Shown: positions 18,362 through 29,885, counted from the stretch's first letter. The stretch is 64,000 nt of DNA from Plantago ovata (GCA_028274465.1 CM051457.1:112343982-112407981); one strand, 5' to 3'. Numbers and translations: made by a program. The notes: generated by a model not told the origin, from the sequence alone.

Positions 18362-18804
18362 GGATTTGTTCTATTCGTCTGAAAATTGATTATTTCAAAT
18401 TTAATTTAGTTCATATCAGTTCAGATGCATTAAGTTCAGTTCAGTTAAGATTTGTTTAATACTTCCTCCGTTTCATTAAGAACTTCCTAAGGTGACTATT
18501 TATCGCGACTTTTGACCACGTATAACTCCTAAATTATATTAGAGAAAAATATAATAAAATTATATTATGAAATTAAATGGAGTATATTTTCATAATCAAC
18601 TTTTAATTTATATTGATACAGTTAATTTAAAAGCTATACGTGTTCAAAGGCCGCAATGAAGAGTTTCATTAGGAAGTTTTTAATGAAACGGAGGAAGTAG
18701 TATTTTATACTACAAATAAATTCAGTTCATTAGCTATTGACTTTGGAAGCTTCATTCAGTTCAGTTCAATTCAGACCAGATCAAATCAAGAAAAAACAGA
18801 GCCT
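18362..18804 (+). mobile_element. TTCAGTTCAG-family MITE interrupted by a Stowaway
   Basis: The outer halves (18362-18461 and 18698-18804) match the uninterrupted element at 41684-41868: shared TTCGTCTGAAAATTGATTAT, CAGATGCATTAAG, TACTACAAATAA and the ending ACAGAGC. The right half is more diverged. The middle is a separate TA-flanked MITE. Confidence 0.75.
18462..18697. mobile_element. Stowaway MITE nested in the TTCAG element
   Basis: 236 bp with near-perfect inverted ends: CTTCCTCCGTTTCATTAA on the left, TTAATGAAACGGAGGAAG on the right. TA is duplicated at 18460-18461 and 18698-18699. The related element at 41.7 kb reads straight across this point with a single TA. Confidence 0.9.
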
Positions 18805-19800
18805 AAAAGAAAATGAAACGGTTAACACATATAATTAATTGTTTAATGTTGGAAGTAGCTATTGACATTAATTTGTGTTTGAAAACAAATGTTTATAAAT
18901 TACAGATGGAGTAGTCAATTAACCTCTATGTATTCATTATTGGTCTTCTAATAAATGTGCAACAAGAGCATGGGGAAATAAGTTACAAAAATGAATTAAT
19001 TAATTCAATTTGCAAACATTATTGGCCCTTGCTCGTAAGAGTAACACATTAGATGACGGGGTGGTCAAATTTTGCTACAAACATAACTGCTAGCGGTTTG
19101 TATATGTCTAATATGTTTATCTTTCTTAGCTATGGTTGAGTTTTGGTGTGCATTTCTTGTGCAATTATATTACAAATTGTACTTGTACTCATTCAGATTA
19201 ATAATATTTTGATGATTAAAAAAAAAATTAGGAATCTTCCTAACTTGCAAAGTAAATGCAAACCTTAATTTGGATTCTCTCTGCCTTGTGAGGAAATGTT
19301 AGCAAAGGAAAAGAAAAGTGATGAGAAATATTTCTTCATTTGGAAAATAAATTCATAAGATATTCAAAAATGAAATATTTCAAACTTATCATCATAATGT
19401 CCCACTAGCTAATATCAAACCGACTTATATCAAGATAATAACTAAAACTATTTCCAAAGAATCTCAATGAAGTCAAACAAAATAAAATAGAAACAATTTG
19501 TATTTTTCCTCCAAAACCTTTTCAAGAGAATACTTATATTTCTTCTGTTTTCTCATTTTGTTCTCAAACTAAAATGGGAGAGCCTTAATATTTGAAAGTC
19601 ACATCACACAGTTTTGAATTTTATTACGTAGTTTTTTAAAATATATTTTACCCCAACGGACAAACAGAAAAAATAAATCTGAGCAATTTTTTTCAAAAAA
19701 GTGCATCATCATTGGGCAAATCCAAAGCAAAAAATTTCACATGTAAATCGCAATTTTCCAAAACAGCGTTTTAGTGATCCAATGCAATTTTCTTCAGGTA
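18805..19800. other. AT-rich intergenic DNA
   Basis: No gene is seen. It lies upstream of the beta-1,3-glucanase gene and may hold distal promoter sequence. Confidence 0.5.
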
Positions 19801-19808
19801 ACTTGCAC

Positions 19809-21117
19809 TATAAAAAAGCGTTGATTAACCTGACGCGCTTTTTAAGTGCCAGTAAAGAAATGTCGCTGTCATAAAGGAGAGAAAATAAACAAATATTGCT
19901 CCACAATTCAAAAATCTCTCAAACCAACCTCAAAATAAAATAGAGAGAGGAGAGTCGAAACCGTCTTTTGCTTGCTCTTCCATAGCCGATTCATCAACCA
20001 GGTTTGCTTCTTTCTCTCGACCCTTTTCGCTAAGCTGCTAGTTCTTGCATTTGCTGTGTTTCTTTTTGGGTTTGTTTCGTCTAATTTCGATTCCCCAAAT
20101 GGATTGATTGTGTTTGAAAAAACTTGCGGCAAATGCATTCACATTTTGTTGAGAGCGGAAATGTTTGGTTTGATTGTGTTTCTGTGACCATTTTTAGTAA
20201 GAGGGGGAAATGAAACGGCTCCTAATTTGAGCTAATTTGAGCTACAGTGTGTCGAGATCCTATAGTTCAAGAAGAAATGGTGATTTGATTCCTACAGGGT
20301 CTGGTAGCTTAACCGTGTAGATTTTGATTGACTTGAGTTTCCGGGTTCTTATCTGTTGTTCATTGTTTCTTAAGAAAAAGAAACTTTTTTGTTTTGTTTT
20401 TTTTTTTTTTGGGAAAGTGGTGTAAAGTTAGTTTGGTTTGATGTTAGAAAAGTTAACGGTTTTCGTGGATCGATTTGAAGTTACATAAAGTTGAATTAGG
20501 CTATAAGAATGATCGTTCGTAATCTATCTGAATCTGTAATCTTGTGCTATCTTTGTGCGAAAGATTGATTGGGAAAGTCTTTCTGATTGAGCTGAGTGTT
20601 TGCGGAAGTGATACATCGAGGGTCTCGTAGATTAATCGTGTAGATTGACCTGAGTTTCAGGGTTCTCATTTGTTTTCTGATGATTCTTAAGAACAAAGAA
20701 ACATGATATATTGCTTCTTTTTTTTTTTTGTTTTTTGTTTTTTTAACAGAAACTCGTTCACTACATCAACCTCGAATAGGTAGCTAAGAGGATGTTGGTA
20801 TAAAGTGAGTTTGGTTTGATGTTAGAAAAGTTAACGGTTTTCCTGGAACAATTTGAAGTTACATAAATTTGAATTAGGCTAAGCATGACCGTTAGTAATC
20901 TATCTGAATCTAATCTTGTGCTATCTTTGTACGTCTCCTTGATTCTGTAATATTCGCAGCTTAAGTTGATTATTATTGATATTATGACAGATAGGCATAA
21001 ATCAATGACTTTCCAAATATCTCGTGCTTTTTTAATATTTCATGGAAAATGCTAGCGAAGTTTCTGTTTATTTGGCCAAGATAATCATGTAAGGTGAAGA
21101 TGATCTTTGTTTTGCAG
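19809..21117 (+). promoter_or_regulatory. Core promoter, leader exon and 5'UTR intron of the glucanase gene
   Basis: A TATA-like TATAAAAAA lies at 19809-19817. A leader exon would follow and end in ATCAACCAG at 20001 before GTTTGC. The matching acceptor TTTTGCAG ends at 21117, 11 bp before the ATG. The inferred leader intron is 1.1 kb. A TTT-rich 5' intron like this often raises expression in plants, but that is inference here. Confidence 0.55.
20287..20935 (+). repeat. Intragenic tandem duplication inside the 5'UTR intron
   Basis: Two copies, about 20287-20560 and 20608-20935, align over most of their length. Both contain a GGGTCT-GTAG...CGTGTAGATT block, TTCTTAAGAA, a T-run, GTTAGAAAAGTTAACGGTTT, and TCTATCTGAATC...TTGTGCTATCTTTGT. 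They differ by scattered substitutions and small indels. Confidence 0.8.
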
Positions 21118-21128
21118 TAGAAGAGAAG

Positions 21129-23231
21129 ATGAGGCCCAGGTGGTGTCTCTCAGTTTATTTATTGTTAGCATTATTGTCTTCTTTATTGTGTTGGAATGGA
21201 GTGGAAAGCCTTGGCGTGAACTGGGGTACGATGGCAATCAACAAATTGCCACCAAAGTCTGTGGTTCAACTTCTGAAAGACAATGGAATTACAAAGGTGA
21301 AGCTGTTTGATGCAGATCAGTCCACCCTGAGTGCTTTAACCGGCACCGATATTGAGGTCATGGTTGCAATACCTAATGACCAACTGGCTGGTATGGCCAA
21401 CAGTTACAATCACGCTAAGGAATGGGTTAGGCGCAATGTCACCCGTTACAACTTCAATGGCGGTGTCAATATTAAGTAAGTGCAGTTATTACTCTCATGG
21501 TTGGTTTCTTTGTTTCATCTTAGTAGTCTTAAAAACTGACATGTTATGCAAGCCTAGCTTTATTTATTTAAAGTGACACAAGTGTCTATCTATCTAAAGT
21601 GTACTGTAGGGACTAGAGAACCAGACATTCTTTATGCTCATTAAGCTAAAACTTTATGTCAAAATAGTAACATAAATGACTTCCTCTATTCCACGAATAG
21701 TCTCCGTTTTCCTCACATAAACACTATCCTCAGAACACAGTATGTTACTGTTACACATTTTGACACTCATCATTCATTCTTTTACTTGAACATCAATCGA
21801 TTACAATACTGTATCTATTGCTTCAATAAACACGGCGTTATAACTTTTATTATTTCTGTATCTCAAACCAAAGAAAAGGGAATGTATTCGCGAGATGAAA
21901 GAAGTATCTTTTCTGATTTGAGGTAGTTAAATCAGCAATGGGCCGCATTCTTTCTAGAACTAGTAAATACGTTTTTTGTGGCCGAAAAAAATGTATGAGA
22001 GTATGTTGCAGTTGTATTATCTGATATGTGGAAAAAATTTCCTTCTAAATGCATTTTTGCTGTATTTTCTGTTTGCTTCCGTAGCTTTGACATATCATGA
22101 TTTAGTAAGTCCTTTTTTTGTTTCTGCAGATACGTGGCAGTTGGTAACGAGCCTTTCCTTACATCCTATAACGGATCGTTTCTGAACACAACATTCCCAG
22201 CTCTTCAGAACATTCAGAACGCTCTAAACGACGCCGGTGTTGGAGATTCCATAAAAGCTACAGTCCCTTTGAACGCCGATGTTTACGGTTCACCACCAGA
22301 CAATCCAGTACCATCTGCTGGAAGGTTTCGGCAAGATATAATCGGTCAGATGACTGAAATCGTGCAGTTCTTGGACAAAAATAAGGCTCCCTTCACCATC
22401 AACATTTACCCCTTCTTGAGTCTGTACGGCAACTCACATTTCCCTGTTGATTACGCTTTTTTCGATGGAGTGAGCAGCCCGATTGCTGATAATGGAGTCC
22501 AATACACGAATGTCTTCGACGCCAACTTTGACACCTTGGTTTCATCACTCCGTGCAGCTGGTTACCCAGACATGCCCATTATTGTGGGGGAAGTTGGCTG
22601 GCCTACAGACGGAGATATTAATGCCAACACGAATTTTGCCATAAGATTTTACAGAGGCCTTCTACCGCGACTCGCTGGAAATACAGGAACCCCTCTTCGA
22701 CCTGGCTACATAGAAGTATACCTGTTTGGCCTCATCGATGAGGACGCGAAAAGTATCGCCCCCGGAAATTTCGAACGGCATTGGGGAATCTTCAAATACG
22801 ATGGGCAACCGAAATTCCCTATGGATTTATCGGGACAGAATCAAGATAAGTATCTAGTGGGTGCGCAGAACGTTCAATATCTTCCTACAAGATGGTGCAC
22901 GCTTAAGCAAGACGCTAGGGACATCTCAAGGCTAGCACAAAACGTTGATTACGCCTGTTCACGTTCAGACTGTACGTCTCTCGGGTATGGTTCGTCGTGT
23001 AATGGATTGGATGCTAATAGTAACGCGTCGTATGCGTTTAATATGTACTTTCAGGTCCAGGGCCAGAGAGATATGAGCTGCGACTTTGAAGGCCTGGCTA
23101 CGGTGGTTGAGAGTAATATATCACAGGCAAATTGCAACTTTACCATTCAAATAGCTGTTTCTGGTTCTTCAGAATTGCCATACTTGTCATTGGCATCATT
23201 ATTTATAGCTTTTATTGCTTTATTGATATAG
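21129..23231 (+). CDS. GPI-anchored glucan endo-1,3-beta-glucosidase (GH17 + X8), 482 aa
   Basis: Two coding exons, 21129-21475 and 22130-23231, join as AA|A with GT-AG borders (1449 nt). Residues 1-28 are a hydrophobic signal peptide. The GH17 barrel starts at [17 protein letters not shown] carries the presumed acid/base Glu123 and [12 protein letters not shown] the nucleophile Glu270. An X8/CBM43 domain spans about 371-455 (WCTLKQDA...DYACS..DCTSL) with its Cys pattern. A Ser-rich linker and a hydrophobic C-terminus ([14 protein letters not shown]) fit a GPI signal. The enzyme should hydrolyse beta-1,3-glucan (callose) at the plasma membrane, cell wall or plasmodesmata. The architecture resembles Arabidopsis glucan endo-1,3-beta-glucosidases 5 and 6; orthology was not tested. 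Confidence 0.95.
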
Positions 23232-23480
23232 AGTTTGTGTATAGATTGGATGGATATGGACACCTCACATTTTTGTGATTTTTTTGGCTTTCAGATTCAT
23301 ACTTTGAGTAGTTGAGTTTGTCTTTCTTGAACTGGATCATGATTATTATAGCTAGCATTTCTTGTTCAGTAATTTTTTCTTTTCACTTGCTGTTTTACAG
23401 AACACACGATATATTGCTGCATCTTTTATTTTAGAGCTAATTAAGCTAGGTGTTACATAATATAACAACACATGCATACA

Positions 23481-23995
23481 TCAAGTAGATATGGGAAACT
23501 GATCTATCACAGTCCTCAAGGCATGCCAGACAGCAGCACTGTACCACTTAAAACCCGACCCGAAAGCGATCTGCCAAACCCGGTCACCTTTCCCAATTCG
23601 CCATTTAGCCTCCGTATATGCGAGCTCGTACCACAACGAGCTGCTTGTAGTATTGCCATACCTGTAAAGTGTCATTCGTGATGGCTCCTGTCTGTCACAC
23701 ATGTCGGACCTGTCCATCACTTTCTCAGCAAATGCCATGTTTTCGGGGCTGCCTCGACATGATTTCAACAATGCTCTCTCTGGAGCGGAGATATGCAGGG
23801 TCGTGATTGTAACAAGCGAAGTCAACCAAGCAAACCTTTCTTGGAGACATGATGACCATGAACAGAATGGCTTAGCATTATCAAGAAGATGGAAATGGTT
23901 TGAAGGTTGATGATGAGAATCTCATGATGTGCATAGTTTGCAGCAAAAGCAAAGGTGGTTATGGAGATCATAAGAACTGTAAACTGATACAAGCT
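23481..23995 (-). pseudogene. 3-ketoacyl-CoA synthase pseudogene, internally deleted
   Basis: This is a close relative of the intact KCS at 34586-36106 but broken. The N-terminal part ([26 protein letters not shown]) is followed by a 2-bp deletion that shifts frame, then a 5-bp deletion after ATGTCGAGGCA. The sequence next jumps from [10 protein letters not shown] directly to [13 protein letters not shown]. That removes the rest of exon 1 including the catalytic Cys, the intron, and exon 2 up to and including the catalytic His. Only the Asn motif RYGNT remains. Near the end, twelve codons present in the intact gene are also missing. The terminal Ile-Ser-Thr-stop and the 3' flank (ATTTTATTTTAGAGC...) are shared. 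It lies tail to tail with the glucanase gene. Confidence 0.92.
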
Positions 23996-24204
23996 TTTCA
24001 AGGCAAAATTGGTAAATGAAATATCACACTCATTTGACAGAAAAAGAAAATCTGAACAGACTACCCGCGAATTTTCGAGGTCAAAGTGGTGTAACTTGTA
24101 CGAATGTAGAGAATTACTGCTAAGAACTAATGATATCATTCAACAACGATTCGCTCAAATGAGCTCATGCAGGTATTTAAAGCAGCTCAGATGTCTGATC
24201 AATT

Positions 24205-24380
24205 GAGAGGCTCAGTAGCCGTTGTTATTTCTCACAGATATCCGGGACATTAACTTGATAATGGTTCTCAAGGAAGGTAAAGTTGTTGAGGGTGGATATC
24301 ACTTGGAACTGATGTCTAAGCAATGGGAATACACATCTCTCGTCAACTTTCAAGTATCAGAACACAGAACAAGTTCTAAT
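24205..24380 (+). pseudogene. ABCB-type transporter C-terminal fragment
   Basis: AVVISHR is the H-loop region of an ABC nucleotide-binding domain. After a frameshift at the CCGGGA segment comes DINLIMVLKEGKVVEGGYHL, then ELMSKQWEYTSLVNFQVSEH. This is the typical last stretch of plant full-size ABCB (MDR/PGP) transporters, where the sequence after the H-loop reads D-x-I-x-VL-x-x-G-x-VVE. No Walker A, signature motif or membrane domain is nearby, so only the tail of a duplicated or rearranged gene survives. Confidence 0.75.
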
Positions 24381-26675
24381 CTGTATAGTACGTAGATCAT
24401 CTATAATATATACCATCCTTCTACTAGAACAGTGTATTTCTTAACTGTCTATGAACTTTCATAATGAAGGACATATATAGTCCGTTATGATGGATGGAAA
24501 TGCCAAGAGCATGCAGGTGGGTGAGAAAGGTCCTAATTACGTACGCAACTTCATTTTGTTTTCTGTAATCTAATCATAAATTGTGTTATGCATATTATTA
24601 TGAATTATATATCAAGTAGTAGTAGTAGTAAATTATGATTCCAAACCAAATGCTAGCTGCTTGCTTTGCTTTAATTGGTTGAGACGTGTTTTGGATTCTA
24701 TGTACTACTAGTAACTAACTAACTACTAGTTATGACTTATGATGTTTTTTTCTGGATTCATGCCATGATCAATTTAGAGTTGTTGTGTTACTGCTGCAGC
24801 CACAAAATCATTTAGACACTGCCGGTGTGTTTGTCAAAGGATTTATTTGCACTAGTTAGCACTTTCTAATTTCCAAGGGTTGTCAAAGATTGATTTAGAC
24901 ATTTACACAACTCAATGTGTTTGGCAAATTCTATGTGCTTACTGTAACGTAGTAATTATTTTCTTGTTAGCCATTGCCACAGACAGATTTCCAGGACAAC
25001 AAGTGTTATACATACATGGCTTTCCACTTGACAAACTAATTTACATTTGAACGGGATATAATATATATATTTGCAATATTCAAGTCTATTCTTATATTAG
25101 GACTAAAGGAAGCACATGATCTCTACTTACTTATTAATCAGTGGCGAATTCTTAATTTGTGCATGCAGGATCCATATTTACTACTCATAGGTCCTCTCTG
25201 CCCTCCTTACTTTTTACCCCCCCGAAGTCTGGCCTTCATAGAAGCCAGACTGATAGTGAAGGGCAATACTCAATCTGATGATGACAAATATCTTGGCTCG
25301 TGCAACATAAAAGTCAAAGTCAAATGGTCGAACTATGAAAAAATGCACATGCAAACAGAAATAATGAAGGAAGGTACGTGCTATCGGAAATAATGAAGAA
25401 AGAAATGTGATGTGCCTTATCTATCATCCTGTCTATTATGTTATACTCTATCTTAATAGATGTTTGGAGCTCAAGGGTTGTGTTACCATTAAGCTTTCAC
25501 AATTAAATTTGGTTTTAAGTGTCATTTAATTTGTTCTAACTAGGGGTGTACACGTGCATGTTTTAGTTTAAAAGGTTTGTTTGTTGATGATTGTTGAAAA
25601 TTAATTGGGGAACATAGTAGTTTTGATGGGGGGCTGTATGTATTGGACTGAAACATATTGTAGTAGTTTTGTTGGTTAATTGTTGAAAATTGATTACTGT
25701 ACGTTTTGTTTTGTTTTTTATTGAAAAGTTGTATTTCTCCTGTCCTAATACATATGAAATTAAATACTTCTCTACTAGACTTTGTACATGTTTGAAGGGA
25801 TCTTGAATTAATAGATGTTAGAAGTTTTGTAATAAACCGTGGTGGGTCATACTTTGGTTACACGGCGGGTGGTATTTAATAGTTTCAATTCATGTTCTTT
25901 AGCTTTTAAGAGTTTGTTCTAACGTTGAAAATTGAGGATGTATTGATTATTGCATGTTTAGTTTAAGAGGTTTGTTTGTTGATGATTGATGATGGTTGTA
26001 ATGTTGATTGGGGAACATAGTAGTAGTAGTTTTGCTGAAAATTGATTACCGTCTGTAATGGGGCAGAGCTCTGCAGAAGGAGTTTTGTTGCTTGATGATT
26101 GTTGAAAATTGATTACCGTCTGGCTGTACTGTTTCGTTTTGATTGTATTGAAGAGAAGTACTCCTCCGGTCCTAATACATATGTACTAATATAGTGTATA
26201 TGTATTTGGTTTATTACATTACACTGCAGCTGCACTTTTATTTATTTATTTATTGCTCGCCTTTCTTGGTGACATTAGATAGTTATATGATGATATATGT
26301 TGATGTGTTCAAGATTTAAGAGTTTCGTTTGCCTGTTTTGAACAGATGCAGTCCAACAAGAAGGTGCTGCTATAAAACTGTGAAGTTGCTCAACTTGAAT
26401 TTCACATTTAAACTGTGAAGGTGCTTCTTGATGTTCTCAGGTCCTTCCTCATTCTACTTGCTTCTAGGCATTTAAGTAATTATTTCCTTTGACTGCTAGG
26501 TTAGTGTATAAGAAGACTATGTGGGATGCGGCTGTCATTCAAACAAACCATTTTGCTATTTGCTAGTCATGTCGATTTTTTAAAACATCAATCCCATCAA
26601 GGTTTATAATTTTGCAGCCATGCTTTATATTGAAGTCAAAGACAGGGATGAAAATTGATGCGGTACAGTTGCGTG
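24381..26675. other. Intergenic DNA with an unrecognised ORF at 25157-25393
   Basis: The open frame at 25157-25393 reads DPYLLLIGPLCPP...LAFIEARLIVKGNTQSDDD. The spacing of Y-L-x-L-x-GP and of VKG-x-T-x-SDD reminds me weakly of plant DUF6598-type proteins, but half of such a domain is absent. Around 25540-26130 the words GATTGTTGAAAATTGATTA and GGGGAACATAGTAG recur, suggesting a decayed local duplication. No supported gene is seen. Confidence 0.35.
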
Positions 26676-26680
26676 ATAAG

Positions 26681-26964
26681 TATCAGGCATAATGAATCAT
26701 TATGGGCTGATCAGAGAATAAGAAGAACCTGAAGGACTAATTTGCAATATCAATAGAAGGTTTCTCTCAAGACTTGTACATCAAGTATCAAGATTTGTAC
26801 ATCATCTTTACCCTTCCGTCTTATACGTATTTATAGAGTAGAAGTCACTTTATTCATCTTTATCTTCTTGTTTTCATCTTCTACGTAGAAGTACAATTCC
26901 TCTTGTATTAGATTCATATTCAATTCAATCTGCTTCAACAATTGTTGAAGTTTTATACTTGTTA
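26681..26964 (+). repeat. Left LTR of the 26.7-kb Copia element
   Basis: It begins TATCAGGCAT and ends ACTTGTTA, followed at once by the primer-binding site TGGTATCAA. ATAAG lies before it. Confidence 0.93.
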
Positions 26965-27213
26965 TGGTATCAATCGCCAGAATCGTGTAGATTCTTTCTT
27001 CGATCCTGATTTGCTTCCGCACGTTCTGTTTTTTCTGTGAGAAATTTTCTGGGGGTTTGGTTTCTTCGATTCTTGTTGTTGAATCGTGTTGTTTGTTCCC
27101 CTTTGATCATTATCTCGTTTGATATTCAGAAACCTTCCTGTTTTTTGAATAAAACTGCTATTTTTCTTTCGTTTCTTGAAAACCCTTGTTCTTGAAACCC
27201 AAAATCGTTTATC

Positions 27214-27462
27214 ATGGTAAAGAATCCAACAGAGGATTCTACTTCACCATTCTTCATTCATCCTGGTGACGGTGCAGGAACTCGCATTGTCAACGAGCTA
27301 TTCGATGGAACTGATTATGTGGGATGGAGCCACAATGTGAAGAATCAGTTGATTATCAAAAACAAAGTGGGTTTTATCAACGGGAAGTTGAAGAAGCCTG
27401 CTGATGATGCAGATGATGTTGATAAGACGGCTTGGGAAAGGGCGAATTGTTTTTGGTTATAA
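27214..27462 (+). CDS. Copia gag N-terminal fragment
   Basis: The 82-codon frame starts MVKNPTEDSTSPFF and contains ELFDGTDYVGWSHNVKN, then LIIKNKVGFINGKL. This is the Retrotran_gag N-terminal region of plant Copia elements. It stops shortly after AWERAN, where the deletion junction shifts into the pol frame. No zinc knuckle is left. Confidence 0.85.
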   Translation: MVKNPTEDSTSPFFIHPGDGAGTRIVNELFDGTDYVGWSHNVKNQLIIKNKVGFINGKLKKPADDADDVDKTAWERANCFWL

Positions 27463-28486
27463 ACATTCACTTGCTGATATCTCTCTGTTTACTAAAGTGT
27501 CTGATAAATCCATTACAATATTGCTAGTCTATGTTGATGACATTATTTTATCTGGAAATTCTATGGATGAAATAAATGTTGTTAAGAAACACTTGCATGA
27601 TGCTTTTACTATTAAAGACCTTGGTGATTTGAAGTATATTTTGGGATTAGAGATTGCTAGGTCTGAAAGTGGTATTTCTATTTGTCAGAGAAAGTATGTG
27701 CTTGATCTTCTGAAAGATGCAGGTTTTCTTGACTGTAAACCAGCAGACACTCCAATGAATCCCAAGCAAAGAATCAGTAAGGATGATGGTATAATTTTAC
27801 TAGATGCTAAACCTTACAGAAGCCTAGTTGGTAAACTCTTGTATTTAACAATCACAAGGCCTGACATTAGCTTTGTTGTTCAGTTGCTTAGTCAATTTAT
27901 GTCTGCACCAACAGATATACACCTTGAATTAGCACACAGAGTACTAAGATATTTGAAAAATGCTCCTGGTCTTGGTGTGTTTTATAGTATTCATTCTGAT
28001 CTTCATCTTAAGGCTTTTACAGATGCAGACTGGGGTGGTTGTAAAGACACTAGAAGGAGTATCTCAGGGTATGCCATATACTTGGGGGATTCTTTAATCT
28101 CTTGGAAATCAAAGAAGCAACCAGTCATTAGCAAATCAAGTGTTGAGGTCGAGTACAGAGCTGCTGCTAACACTTGTTGTGAGATACAATGGCTACTTTA
28201 TCTTCTTAAAGATTTCCACATTCCTCACCAACAACCAGCCCTTATTTACACAGATAGTCTCTCTGCCTATTATCTAGCTCATAACCCTATCCAACACCAA
28301 AGAACCAAACACATTGAGCTTGACTGCCATATGATAAGAGACAAGATCACTTCCAACACCATTAAACTTCTACACATAAAAAATGATTACCAAACTGCAG
28401 ACTTGCTTACTAAACCTCTGTCTGGTACCTTATGGGAGAGATTTCTGAAGAATCTTAACCTCAAAAACATTCATCAGGCAATCTGA
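27450..28486 (+). pseudogene. Copia RT (C-terminal part) and RNase H
   Basis: The frame resumes at GYKHSLADISLFTK, near the end of the RT fingers/palm. It continues through LLVYVDDIILSG (catalytic YVDD), DLGDLKYILGLEI, the connection region, and RNase H with TDADWGGC, SSVEVEYRA (in place of the common STAEAEYMA) and TDSLSA. It ends ...DLLTKPLSG..., stop at 28486. Protease, integrase and the front of RT are missing, so the element cannot act alone. Confidence 0.9.
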
Positions 28487-28516
28487 ATCATTATGGGCTG
28501 ATCAGATTGAGGGGGG

Positions 28517-28800
28517 TATCAGGCATAATGAATCATTATGGGCTGATCAGAGAATAAGAAGAACCTGAAGGACTAATTTGCAATATCAATAGAAGGTTTC
28601 TCTCAAGACTTGTACATCAAGTATCAAGATTTGTACATCATCTTTACCCTTCCGTCTTATACGTATTTATAGAGTAGAAGTCACTTTATTCATCTTTATC
28701 TTCTTGTTTTCATCTTCTACGTAGAAGTACAATACCTCTTGTATTAGATTCATATTCAATTCAATCTGCTTCAACAATTGTTGAAGTTTTATACTTGTTA
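28517..28800 (+). repeat. Right LTR of the 26.7-kb Copia element
   Basis: 284 bp, identical to the left LTR except T to A in ACAATTCCTC/ACAATACCTC. A 22-bp segment containing GAATCATTATGGGCTGATCA is present both just before the polypurine tract and just inside this LTR. Confidence 0.93.
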
Positions 28801-28805
28801 ATAAG

Positions 28806-29110
28806 GGAGCTTTGGCGCGTACAGCAGCTTTCTGAGTTCTGTCAACTTTCTGCGTTTTCTATTTTTATTAAAGTCTTAGGCAGTAGTTTACTTTTCGTAG
28901 ACATAGTTTAAATTAGGAATTAGTTTACCTTTCAAGTTCCAGTATAATTAGAATTTCAATTCCTAGTCGTTTTCGTTTTCGCATTGTTCTAGTCCTATAA
29001 ATAGAGTCTAGTAGTCATTAAGAGTCTAGTAGTCATTGTTTTTATTCAGTTTTTTGATTTGATTAATAAAACGAGATTTTTCTCACAACTATCGATCTTC
29101 GGTATTTTTT
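28806..29110 (+). repeat. Probable LTR-type remnant
   Basis: The segment has promoter- and R-like organisation: TTAGTTTACCTTTCAAG, CCTATAAATAGAGTC, a short direct repeat AGTCTAGTAGTCATT and GATTAATAAAACGAG. This is typical of plant LTRs. No partner LTR or sharp ends are visible in the window. Confidence 0.35.
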
Positions 29111-29317
29111 GGAATCAACAAACTTTGATAAAGAATTCTTCCTCGCCACGTACGCTGCATAAAAAATGGTACTGGTTCACTTTCATCTAAAGTTATTGGC
29201 AACAAATGCGACATTAGTACAAAGTGCAATATATACCAGACCGCATATCTACTCTCGTCCAGAATATGGCAGTCGATGTGACAGCCTTTGTACAGGATTG
29301 CTTTTGCACTAAGCTGG

Positions 29318-29845
29318 TGTTGAGTTCGATTCAACAATAGTCGATTATACCTAATCACAAAAGCTCACAACACAACTAAACCACCAAGAACCAGCTGCAC
29401 CAATCAAACACACACCCAAGCAACCAAAACAGAAAACAGAGCAAGAACGATAAGCAAAAGAGAACACAAGAGTTTAACGTGGTTCGGTTGTAAATAACCT
29501 ATGTCCACGGAGATCACCAGCTTCCACTATATTATATCAAACCCAATTACAAGTCCCTAACAGTATGCAAGAAACAAGAACAAATCTGTCTCTCAAAGCT
29601 AGAACCTATAATCTATATAATATCACCCTTCGAAGTAGTCGAACCGGGTCTTCAAGCTGTGTTGTTATGCCTCCAGATATGGTTATGAGCATGCAATAAT
29701 CACCCCTTTATATAGCCTTCAATTTGCAGCTATACCTAAAGGAATTCGAATAGGAATTGAAATCAAATAGGAATTGATTTCCTAATGGAGACAATTACCT
29801 TTTCCTGATTGCATTCGGAAACAGTTGTTGAGATAACACCCCACA
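29318..29845 (-). repeat. 3' LTR (left) of the minus-strand Copia
   Basis: 528 bp, preceded by target duplicate GCTGG. TTTATATAGC near 29710 is a likely promoter-like box shared with the other LTR. Confidence 0.95.
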
Positions 29846-29885
29846 AATCTCCACCTTTAGCTCAACACCAACGACCTCTGTATCC

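Larger units (their letters stand above)
26681..28800 (+). mobile_element. Copia LTR retrotransposon with internal deletion, non-canonical ends
   Basis: The whole element is 2,120 bp. The LTRs are 284 bp each with one difference seen. The target-site duplication ATAAG is at 26676-26680 and 28801-28805. The LTR ends are TATCAGG...TTGTTA instead of TG...CA. A primer-binding site starting TGGTATCAA sits right after the left LTR and matches the usual initiator-tRNA-Met type (TGGTATCAGAGC) for its first 8 bases. A polypurine run GAGGGGGG precedes the right LTR. The coding part joins a gag N-terminus to the C-terminal RT and RNase H. Confidence 0.95.

Noticed and set aside
25157..25393. DUF6598-like protein
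   Set aside because: Similarity is only a remembered spacing of a few residues, and half of the domain is missing; not called as a gene.
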